From NCBI GenBank assembly GCA_900556425.1, contig USOR01000011.1, forward strand, positions 1-12,907: a DNA stretch of 12,907 bases. The letters are read 5' to 3'. Below are positions 8,097-12,907 of this stretch, piece after piece (positions within the stretch are counted from its first letter, which is position 1; each line of letters begins with the position of its first letter). The position numbers and the translations under genes are program-made. Source of the stretch: an uncultured Coriobacteriaceae bacterium. Its GTDB lineage: Bacteria; Actinomycetota; Coriobacteriia; Coriobacteriales; QAMH01. Under the pieces are notes generated by a model. The model was not told the DNA's origin. It was given only the letters and a program-made list of their open reading frames with translations, and ran no database searches.

Positions 8097-8708
8097 ATGG
8101 AGGCTTTGCTCGAGACTGGCGTGCTTGGCCTTGTGAGGGGCGGCACCATCGACGATCCTACAGCGGCGATGTACCTGCTCGCGGCGATGGTTGGCAACGG
8201 TAACAACGCCATCAAGCTGTATGCGATCTGGGATATCGAGCGTCACGTGGCCGGTCTCGAGGGATTCGAGCCCGAGGTTGACGACTTTGGCCACTTTGTC
8301 ACTGAAGGTGAGTACCCAGGCGGCAAAATCACGATTGATTCGGATGGCATTGAACCCGGTTTCACGCTTTCGCCCGATAATGTGCTGATTGAGATCAATC
8401 CTGATTACTACATCAAGGGTTGGAACGTGACACGCGATGGGATAACCACCTACATCGAGGGTGCCGATGCGATCTTCTCGGTGATGATGGATAGTGACGT
8501 GGTCTTTGCGCCGGTCTTCGGTAACTATGCTGAGGAAGAGGCCGAGGAGAGAGCGCGTTATCAGGCGCAGCTTGCCGCATATGGTGTGCCCAGGACCGGC
8601 GATGACGTCGCATCTGGCATGGCCCTCGAAGCCGCGATTGCCCTGCTCTCGCTTCTTATGCTGGCATTACTGTTCGCCCGTCGCCGCAAGTCCGCGAACG
8701 AGAAGTGA
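8097..8708 (+). CDS. C-terminal part of the adhesin with sortase sorting signal (after amber stop)
   Basis: Same reading frame as the adhesin, restarting after TAG. It completes the last B-repeat (NAIKLYAIWDIERH), adds another ~100 residues with a B-like pattern (GFEPEVDDFGH, YYIKGWNV, DVVFAPVFGNYAEE), then a short helical stalk and a sorting signal: VPRTG (8586-8600), a hydrophobic helix (ALEAAIALLSLLMLALLFA) and the basic tail RRRKSANEK. VPRTG is an LPxTG-type variant for covalent cell-wall attachment by sortase. The ATG at 8097 has no ribosome binding site and the piece has no signal peptide, so on its own it would not be exported; I treat it as the end of the adhesin gene rather than a separate gene. 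A 203-residue product is what an automatic caller would report. Confidence 0.8.
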   Translation: MEALLETGVLGLVRGGTIDDPTAAMYLLAAMVGNGNNAIKLYAIWDIERHVAGLEGFEPEVDDFGHFVTEGEYPGGKITIDSDGIEPGFTLSPDNVLIEINPDYYIKGWNVTRDGITTYIEGADAIFSVMMDSDVVFAPVFGNYAEEEAEERARYQAQLAAYGVPRTGDDVASGMALEAAIALLSLLMLALLFARRRKSANEK

Positions 8709-8717
8709 GCCGCGTTC

Positions 8718-8748
8718 TGGCAACTAGGGGACAGACCCTCGGTTACCA
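8718..8748 (+). repeat. REP-like palindromic unit, copy 5
   Basis: A 31-base unit: arm TGGCAAC, TAG, GGGGACAGACCC core (8727-8738), TCG, arm GTTACCA. It differs by one base from the next unit at 8770. The arms can pair (one mismatch here) and GGG/CCC inside the core forms an inner stem around ACAGA. It lies 10 bases after the adhesin stop. Confidence 0.85.
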
Positions 8749-8769
8749 AGGCGTCTGACAACCTGCAGG

Positions 8770-8800
8770 TGGCAACTAGGGGACAGACCCTCGGTTGCCA
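8770..8800 (+). repeat. REP-like palindromic unit, copy 6
   Basis: The best-preserved unit: arms TGGCAAC and GTTGCCA are perfect 7-base inverted repeats, enclosing TAG, the core GGGGACAGACCC (8779-8790) and TCG. It is in the same orientation as the unit at 8718, 52 bases away start to start. The design (stem, internal bulge, inner stem) is that of bacterial REP sequences. Confidence 0.87.
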
Positions 8801-8835
8801 CGTGCTCTTCCCCAGCCTGTGCCGCCATCAAGCGA

Positions 8836-8844
8836 TGCTATAAT
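8836..8844 (+). promoter_or_regulatory. Extended -10 promoter for the small membrane protein gene
   Basis: TGCTATAAT is a perfect extended -10 element (TGn plus TATAAT at 8839-8844), 37 bases before the ATG at 8882. The -35 region at the right distance (around 8816-8821) is weak, which an extended -10 can compensate for. The downstream GAAAGG (8866-8871) is the likely ribosome binding site. Confidence 0.65.
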
Positions 8845-8881
8845 TGCCTGAACAGATTGACCTTCGAAAGGTACCAAACGC

Positions 8882-9535
8882 ATGAATAACGAACCAATGT
8901 ACAACGCGTTCATCAAGAATCGCGAGCAAGCAGGCAATCAGTCGTCAAAGTCCAACAGCAAACGCAAGAATGACCGCGTTAAACCAGATGATCTTCCCGA
9001 TTTCGTTTTTGATGTCGATGATCCGAGCGAAAGTGACGCAAGCAGCTTTGCCCAGGGTCCGGTGGTCGGCGTTGACAGAACGCTGGGGAACTATTCGGAC
9101 CTTTTCAGACACGAGGCCGAGGACGACACTCTCGACGATTGTGACGATGCTCTTACCAGCGAGCCGTTTGAGTTCGAGGATGGATGCGTGAGCTTGCCTC
9201 ACCCAGACGTTTTCAATTCGTATCCTCCCGAGGTTCAGCGTAAAATCATGGAGTGGACCGATCGCGACATTCGTGCTCGCCGCGATGACGAATCGCGCCG
9301 CCAGGACGCGATTTTGCGTGCCAATATTGCACGAGACAAGACGAGGATGGCTGTTCCGGTCGTCATTATTATCATGTCTATCCTCTGTGCAGCGATTACG
9401 GGTTTGTATACGAAGAATGCGCTTTTTGTGATTGCATTTCTCATTGTCGCTCTCGTGGTCATCATCGCGCTTTTTGTGAGCCGCTACGAGCAGAGCAGAC
9501 GCGGGCATTCTTATTCGCAGTATCCGAAGATGTAG
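8882..9535 (+). CDS. Unknown acidic protein with two C-terminal membrane helices
   Basis: A 217-residue protein I do not recognise. Residues 1-35 are polar and basic (KSNSKRKNDRVK), and residues ~36-105 are strongly acidic and probably disordered (FVFDVDDPSESD, EDDTLDDCDDALTSEPFEFED). A short helical segment with many Arg/Asp follows (MEWTDRDIRARRDDESRRQD, about residues 120-140). Two membrane helices lie near residues 156-176 (MAVPVVIIIMSILCAAITGLY) and 179-200 (NALFVIAFLIVALVVIIALF), ending in a short basic tail. With a short loop between the helices, both ends are predicted in the cytoplasm. It has its own promoter and terminator, so it is a single-gene unit. No catalytic motif is visible, and I give no function. 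Confidence 0.85.
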   Translation: MNNEPMYNAFIKNREQAGNQSSKSNSKRKNDRVKPDDLPDFVFDVDDPSESDASSFAQGPVVGVDRTLGNYSDLFRHEAEDDTLDDCDDALTSEPFEFEDGCVSLPHPDVFNSYPPEVQRKIMEWTDRDIRARRDDESRRQDAILRANIARDKTRMAVPVVIIIMSILCAAITGLYTKNALFVIAFLIVALVVIIALFVSRYEQSRRGHSYSQYPKM

Positions 9536-9560
9536 AAGGATTATCGTTGGTTACGATTTA

Positions 9561-9587
9561 GAAGCCCCGGTCAGGGGCTTCTTTTTT
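9561..9587 (+). terminator. Intrinsic terminator after the membrane protein gene
   Basis: GAAGCCCC pairs with GGGGCTTC around a GGTCA loop (8 bp, extendable by one A-T pair), followed by six T. It begins 25 bases after the stop codon and is a textbook Rho-independent terminator. Confidence 0.92.
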
Positions 9588-9637
9588 ATGGTCTTCCAGT
9601 CGAAGGACTGACAGCTTGCTCACTGGGAGGCCCATCA

Positions 9638-9684
9638 GGGGTCTGTCCCCTCATTACCGCTGTCCCCTCAGGGGTCTTTCCCTC
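9638..9684 (-). repeat. REP-like cluster, minus orientation (copies 7 and degenerate copies)
   Basis: An exact core GGGGTCTGTCCCC at 9638-9650, then a truncated CTGTCCCCTCA at 9660-9670, then a degenerate GGGGTCTTTCCC at 9671-9682. The first is able to fold as AGGGG/CCCCT around TCTGT. All face opposite to the copies upstream of 8800. Confidence 0.78.
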
Positions 9685-9714
9685 TCTCGCCACTCGTGGA
9701 TTGCTGCCAACTAA

Positions 9715-9760
9715 GGGTCTGTCCCCATCCTTCTGTCCCCATCCTTCTGTCCCCATCCTT
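9715..9760 (-). repeat. REP-like core feeding into a 14-base tandem array
   Basis: An exact minus-orientation core GGGTCTGTCCCC at 9715-9726 runs into three perfect tandem copies of CTGTCCCCATCCTT (9719-9732, 9733-9746, 9747-9760). The array unit contains the CTGTCCCC half of the core, so it grew from the repeat itself, probably by slippage. The sequence before it (TGCCAACTAAG) resembles the TGGCAACTAG arm of the units at 8718 and 8770. Confidence 0.8.
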
Positions 9761-9911
9761 CCACCATCTCCTGACCGATCCTTCTCGGAAATCACTCCGG
9801 TTTTGCTCTCCTTAAAGTCCGAAATCGTTCAGATTCTCGGGGTGGTTTGCTCGGATGCACATGATCTATCGTTCTCGCTGTGGACAAGACCGACCGGAAA
9901 GGAGGTGAAAC

Positions 9912-10709
9912 ATGCCACGGCGACCGCGCAAACATTCATCAACCGGGTATTACCACATCACAAATCGTGGGGTTGGCAAGGCATGCGTTTTCAACGAAAG
10001 CCGCGATCATGCGTTTTTCTTGGAGTGCTTGCAGCTTGCCCAGCAAATCTGCAGTTTCAAGGTTCTCGCATATTGTGTAATGACCACGCATTTTCACATC
10101 GTTATCAAGTGCAGCGGCCCTATTCCGCCTTCTCTTTTTCAGAGCGTCGGTGCGCGTTTCTCGGCTTATTATCACAAGCGGCATAAATGCGCTGGCCAGA
10201 TATTCCAGGGTCGTTTTCACAGTGAGGCAATTGAGACAGAGGCGCATCTTTTATCGGCGATTCGATACGTCTGGCGAAACCCCGTCAAAGCTCGACTCTG
10301 TGTTCGTTTAGCTGATTATCCGTGGAGCAGCTATAACTACCTGGGGAAATCGGACGAACTTGTGGACAATGAGCTTCTGTGCAGTTTCATGAGCGCGGAC
10401 GAATGGCGCGATTTCGCCCAACAAGAGGCAAGCGTACGTCATCTCGAGCCGTTCCCCAAGCGCTTGTCAGATGCAGCCGCGCGAAAAATAATTCGCCGAA
10501 AGTGCGATCAACTCACTGGTGTTTCGGCGGATATGCTCAAAGTTCAAAAGTGCCCCTTTATGCTTGCAGCCTGTCTTGATGCGGGGATAACCATAACGCA
10601 GCTTGCCAGGATCCTAAGAATTGCCTCAACGACCATGCACCGTGCATTCAGGAAGTGGGGCGCGCAGCCCCCGCCCCTTTGCACCGTTGAAGCGGCAACC
10701 AGCCCGTGA
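9912..10709 (+). CDS. REP-associated tyrosine transposase (RAYT; Y1_Tnp, IS200-like HUH)
   Basis: A 265-residue single-strand HUH endonuclease of the Y1 transposase family. Seen in order: GYYHITNRG (residues 12-20), the metal-binding H-x-H in VMTTHFHIVIK (His60, His62), the likely catalytic tyrosine in SAYYHKRH (Tyr86 or Tyr87), GQIFQGRFHSE (95-105), and the strongly RAYT-specific YVWRNPVKARL plus DYPWSSYNYLG (119-145). Residues ~188-250 form a C-terminal extension with a DnaA-C-like helix-turn-helix (ITITQLARILRIASTTMHRAF), seen in a subset of RAYTs. Length and motifs look intact. The start at 9912 is fixed by AAAGGAGGTGA. As known of the family, RAYTs are single-copy, host-kept genes flanked by the REP hairpins they recognise; here REP-like cores lie within 200 bases upstream and throughout the right part of the window. 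It is less GC-rich than its neighbours. Confidence 0.93.
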   Translation: MPRRPRKHSSTGYYHITNRGVGKACVFNESRDHAFFLECLQLAQQICSFKVLAYCVMTTHFHIVIKCSGPIPPSLFQSVGARFSAYYHKRHKCAGQIFQGRFHSEAIETEAHLLSAIRYVWRNPVKARLCVRLADYPWSSYNYLGKSDELVDNELLCSFMSADEWRDFAQQEASVRHLEPFPKRLSDAAARKIIRRKCDQLTGVSADMLKVQKCPFMLAACLDAGITITQLARILRIASTTMHRAFRKWGAQPPPLCTVEAATSP

Positions 10710-10802
10710 GCGACCAAGCTTGGGATTGTTCGTCCAGCCTTCTGGAAGATTTGGTACCCTGTCGAATAAACAGAATGATTCACCTTTCGAGAGGATAATC
10801 AA

Positions 10803-12068
10803 ATGAGCCAGGATATGATAAGCGTTGATGAGGCGCGCCAAAGAACGATTGAGCTCGCGGGTAACGCTCGTTTTAGAACGCCGGTCGAAGAGGTCGACCT
10901 GTTTGCCGCTGTTGGGCGAGTCGCCGCCGCTGATCTCGTAAGTGATATTGACGTTGCGCCTTTCGATAATACGGCAATGGACGGATTTGCCGTAGTCGCG
11001 TCGTCTCTCAAGGATGCGAGCGAAGAAGCCCCTGTCGAGCTTGAGATTGTGGACTGGGTCGGTGCAGGCGTTGTGAGCGAGGTCGTTCTCAAGCCCGGAG
11101 AGGCAATTCGCATCATGACGGGTGGCATTATGCCGCAGGGTGCCGATGCGGTGGTCAAGATTGAGGACACGACCTTCACCGGTGACGGTGGAGTGGGCGA
11201 GCACGTACGCATATTCGCTCCTGTAAGCAAGACCAATGTGCGCAAAGCGGGCGAGGAGGCCAAGGCGGGCGATGTCGTCGTCCGCGAGGGCGAGGTGATT
11301 CGCGCCGCAACCGTAGGCCTGCTCGCGAGCACCGGGAACACGGTCGTTCCCGTACACGCCCGTCCCAAGGTTGGCGTTATCAGCATCGGCACAGAACTTG
11401 TCGCTCCTTCGGTAAAGCCCGAGCCAGGCAAGATTCGCGATGCGAACGCATACGTATTGGGCGCATATGCGCTCGAGCTTGGCTGCGAGGTGAATCTGTA
11501 TCCGATTGTCAGGGATGACGAGGCTGCCATCCGCGCCTTGTTCGAGCAAGCAATCGATGAATGCGATTTTGTCGTTTCGAGCGGTGGTGCGAGCAACGGC
11601 GATTTTGACTACGCCATCGAAACCGTTCGCGATCTGGGGGAGGTTGTTTTTGATTGCGTGAGCCTGCGACCGGGTAAAGCTCAGGCATTTGGTTGTGTGG
11701 GCGACACGCTTGTCGAAGTTCTCTCGGGCAATCCAGCAGCTGCCGCAGTGGGCTTTCAGCTTTTCGGTCGGCCGGCACTACGCGCCATGCAGGGCTACGC
11801 AGAGCTTGATCGTCCCGTTAGCGACGCCATTCTTGCGCAACCGACGCGCAAGAAGGAAGCTCGCGCTTTCTATCAGCGCGGTCATCTTGAGGTTGGAGAG
11901 AACGGCGAGTTGCTTGCATGTCAGGAAGAGAAGCAGTCATCTGCCCTCTTATCGGAAATGAATCGCAGCACCGTACTCATAGAGCTCCCGCAAGGTACGG
12001 GGACATTCGAGGTTGGAACACCCGTCAAGTGCCTTCACCTGGATATAGATGAGGGTGTGGTCATCTAG
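10803..12068 (+). CDS. moeA: Molybdopterin molybdenumtransferase MoeA
   Basis: A 421-residue protein of normal MoeA length. It inserts molybdate into adenylylated molybdopterin, the last step of molybdenum cofactor synthesis. Motifs: PFDNTAMDGFAV (53-64), GEAIRIMTGGIMPQGADAV (about 98-116), GTELV with PGKIRDANAYVL, the catalytic loop SSGGASNGDFDY (259-270, with Asp267) where most MoeA have SGGVSxGDxD, then LSGNPAAAAVGF and the C-terminal MoeA IV domain ending HLDIDEGVVI. The ATG is supported by GAGAGG (10789-10794), eight bases upstream. It begins 93 bases after the RAYT stop and ends in its own terminator, so it is probably not co-transcribed with larE. No other molybdenum genes are in the window. 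Confidence 0.95.
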   Translation: MSQDMISVDEARQRTIELAGNARFRTPVEEVDLFAAVGRVAAADLVSDIDVAPFDNTAMDGFAVVASSLKDASEEAPVELEIVDWVGAGVVSEVVLKPGEAIRIMTGGIMPQGADAVVKIEDTTFTGDGGVGEHVRIFAPVSKTNVRKAGEEAKAGDVVVREGEVIRAATVGLLASTGNTVVPVHARPKVGVISIGTELVAPSVKPEPGKIRDANAYVLGAYALELGCEVNLYPIVRDDEAAIRALFEQAIDECDFVVSSGGASNGDFDYAIETVRDLGEVVFDCVSLRPGKAQAFGCVGDTLVEVLSGNPAAAAVGFQLFGRPALRAMQGYAELDRPVSDAILAQPTRKKEARAFYQRGHLEVGENGELLACQEEKQSSALLSEMNRSTVLIELPQGTGTFEVGTPVKCLHLDIDEGVVI

Positions 12069-12091
12069 TTTCGTGCAGAATGTCGCCAGCA

Positions 12092-12123
12092 AAGCCGCTT
12101 CGCAATCGAAGCGGCTTCCTTTT
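12092..12123 (+). terminator. Intrinsic terminator after moeA
   Basis: AAGCCGCTTCG pairs perfectly with CGAAGCGGCTT around a CAAT loop (11-bp stem), followed by CCTTTT. It starts 24 bases after the moeA stop. Confidence 0.9.
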
Positions 12124-12140
12124 GCGCGTAGATGGTGATT

Positions 12141-12153
12141 GGGGGACAGACCC
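12141..12153 (+). repeat. REP-like element downstream of moeA
   Basis: Exact core GGGGACAGACCC at 12142-12153 with an extra leading G, in the plus orientation. The left flank GTGATT is shared with the in-gene copy at 4867 (GTGATA). Confidence 0.8.
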
Positions 12154-12201
12154 TACTGTACCGACCCTGCCATATCGGCACCCGCACGTAAGCGGAAAAG
12201 A

Positions 12202-12228
12202 GGGGACGGACCCTCTCACACGGACCCT
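12202..12228 (+). repeat. REP-like element with a trailing half copy
   Basis: Core GGGGACGGACCC at 12202-12213 (the A to G variant also seen at 7432), followed by a right-half fragment CGGACCCTC at 12220-12228. The half copy overlaps the position where a -35 box of the larE promoter would be. Confidence 0.72.
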
Positions 12229-12246
12229 CACGCAAGCTCCCCCAGG

Positions 12247-12252
12247 TATAAT
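12247..12252 (+). promoter_or_regulatory. Likely -10 element for larE
   Basis: A perfect TATAAT, 36 bases before the larE ATG. The spaced -35 position (12224-12229, ACCCTC) does not match the consensus and lies in REP-derived sequence, so an activator or a weak promoter is possible. GAGGAG (12273-12278) is the ribosome binding site. Confidence 0.55.
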
Positions 12253-12282
12253 CGTTTCGCCAGCATCATTATGAGGAGTCAG

Positions 12283-12907
12283 ATGCCCGCCCAAACTCCT
12301 GATGAAAAATACAGTGTCCTACTTGACCATTTGCAATCATTCGAGAGTGTTGCGGTCGCGTTTTCCGGTGGTGTGGATTCTTCTCTGCTCCTGCACGCCG
12401 CACGCGAAGCGCTCGGCGAAAGGGCAATCGCAATTACGGCTCAATCGCGTCTTTTTCCGCAACGAGAGCTCGACGAAGCTTCTGCATTTTGCAGGGACCG
12501 AAGTATTTTGCAGCTAGTCGTCAACACAAATGAGCTTGAGGATGAGGCATTCCGGCAGAATCCGTCCAATCGCTGCTATCTCTGCAAGACGGGCCTGCTG
12601 CGCGCCGTCGTTCAAACGGCAAGTGCACACGGAGTCGAGACGGTTGTCGAGGGATCAAATATCGACGATGAGGATGATTATCGTCCGGGAGCTCGGGCAA
12701 TAGCCGAGCAGGGGGTGTTAAGTCCTTTGAAGGAGGCTGGTTTCTCGAAGGACGAGATACGCGCTCTTTCACGCGAGAAGGGTCTTCCTACCTGGAACAA
12801 GCAGTCATTTGCATGTCTTGCCTCGCGCTTTGCATTTGGGGATTTCATTAGTGATGAGCGTCTGGCTGCAATTGATGAGGCGGAGCAATGTCTGCTTGAT
12901 AGGGGGT
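12283..12907 (+). CDS. larE: LarE-like ATP-dependent sacrificial sulfur transferase (partial)
   Basis: The frame is open from ATG 12283 to the window edge (208 codons), so the C-terminus is missing. The PP-loop is AVAFSGGVDSSLLL (residues 24-37). Then come NPSNRCYLCK (93-102), EGSNIDDEDDYRPGARA (123-139), SPLKEAGFSKDEIRAL (147-162) and GLPTWNKQSFACLASRF (167-183). These are the LarE family signatures. LarE adenylates its nicotinate-derived substrate and gives up sulfur from its own cysteine while building the nickel-pincer nucleotide cofactor; Cys178 in ACLASR is at the place of that sacrificial cysteine. In-frame ATG 12271 is possible, but GAGGAG at 12273-12278 selects 12283. No larA, larB or larC is visible, and without them the role of this homologue stays inferred. 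Confidence 0.9.
   Translation, partial: MPAQTPDEKYSVLLDHLQSFESVAVAFSGGVDSSLLLHAAREALGERAIAITAQSRLFPQRELDEASAFCRDRSILQLVVNTNELEDEAFRQNPSNRCYLCKTGLLRAVVQTASAHGVETVVEGSNIDDEDDYRPGARAIAEQGVLSPLKEAGFSKDEIRALSREKGLPTWNKQSFACLASRFAFGDFISDERLAAIDEAEQCLLDRG

Larger units (their letters stand above)
4404..8245 (+). repeat. Alternating B-repeat and MucBP-like adhesin modules
   Basis: Approximate module map from the translation. MucBP-like partial 4404-4563; B-repeat 4564-4938; MucBP-like 4939-5274; B-repeat 5275-5670; MucBP-like 5671-6033; MucBP-like 6034-6309; B-repeat 6310-6774; MucBP-like 6775-7161; MucBP-like 7162-7518; B-repeat 7519-7914; B-repeat 7915-8245 (split by the TAG). B-repeats share GTW or GLW near the start, then GYxLVGW and a closing A(I/V)W. 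MucBP-like modules share YYVxRWxxxGDG, TGxTDE, YRNxDNIxxxGY and ARAVIxxDGKxxLxLYY. The modules are diverged at the DNA level rather than recent duplications. The family role is cell-surface display and adhesion; the ligand is unknown. Confidence 0.8.
9588..9911. other. 324-base gene-free region upstream of the RAYT gene
   Basis: The first half (9638-9760) is packed with REP-like cores in the minus orientation and a short tandem array, listed separately. The second half (about 9761-9897) shows no gene and no promoter I can defend. It ends in AAAGGAGGTGA (9898-9908), an almost complete match to the 16S anti-Shine-Dalgarno sequence, directly before the RAYT ATG. Confidence 0.7.

Noticed and set aside
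8097..8099. ATG 8097 as the start of an independent 203-residue gene
   Set aside because: There is no Shine-Dalgarno sequence, it starts within a B-repeat, and it lacks a signal peptide despite having a sortase signal.
4128..8294. A very long open frame on the minus strand opposite the adhesin
   Set aside because: It mirrors the codon bias of the GC-rich plus-strand gene; its translation has no domain pattern, and the plus strand shows clear repeat modules and a sorting signal.
4404..8708. A new multi-domain fusion of a U32 peptidase and adhesin
   Set aside because: The U32 part is cut in mid-domain, the cytoplasmic start has no export signal for the surface repeats, and the repeat content changes exactly at the join, all of which favour two genomes joined together.
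9638..9760. CRISPR-like array
   Set aside because: The units are 12-14 bases, irregularly spaced or directly tandem, with no unique spacers of constant length and no cas genes nearby.
12302..12517. A 71-codon frame overlapping the start of larE
   Set aside because: It is in another frame from the gene with the PP-loop and LarE motifs, which stays open to the window edge.

Overview
The window looks like a contig from gut bacteria, and it appears to contain two unrelated genomes joined at about position 4400. Positions 1 to about 4400 read as a Clostridia (Ruminococcaceae/Faecalibacterium-like) housekeeping stretch, all on the + strand: the end of the helicase pcrA, thyX, tmk, a GNAT acetyltransferase, mltG and the first ~91 codons of a U32-family peptidase-like gene. 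From about 4404 onward the content is Coriobacteriia-like (Collinsella-like actinobacterium): a large sortase-anchored repeat adhesin, a small acidic membrane protein, a REP-associated tyrosine transposase (RAYT), moeA and the start of a larE-like gene. The taxon names are inferred from protein style and gene order; no search was run.

Left part (1-4403). pcrA, thyX and tmk are packed with gaps of 0-1 base and read as one operon. The GNAT gene and mltG follow with short gaps and good ribosome binding sites. A perfect 9-bp hairpin sits between mltG and the U32 gene. The U32 reading frame stops resembling its family at a GGCGTC hexamer (4398-4403) and runs on, still in frame, into the middle of a B-repeat/MucBP-like surface protein. 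This gives a 1,320-codon open frame that most likely does not exist in any cell.

Right part (4404-12907). The adhesin alternates InlB B-type repeats (Flg_new-like) with MucBP-like repeats. It ends in a VPRTG sorting signal, a membrane helix and a basic tail, but a single in-frame TAG (8091-8093) cuts the sorting signal off from the ectodomain. Next come an unknown two-helix membrane protein with its own extended -10 promoter and a strong terminator, then the RAYT gene behind a consensus Shine-Dalgarno sequence, then moeA (molybdenum cofactor) with a terminator, then larE (sulfur transferase for the nickel-pincer cofactor), cut by the window edge.

The most interesting signal is a family of short repeats with the core GGGGACAGACCC. 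There are ten full or one-base-variant cores plus several fragments, all in the right-hand part. They occur singly, as a pair of 31-bp palindromic units, as a 14-bp tandem array just upstream of the RAYT gene, beside the larE promoter, and four times in frame inside the adhesin coding sequence. Together with the RAYT gene this looks like a REP/RAYT system whose repeats have also entered protein-coding DNA. None occurs in the left 4.4 kb, which supports the two-genome reading.
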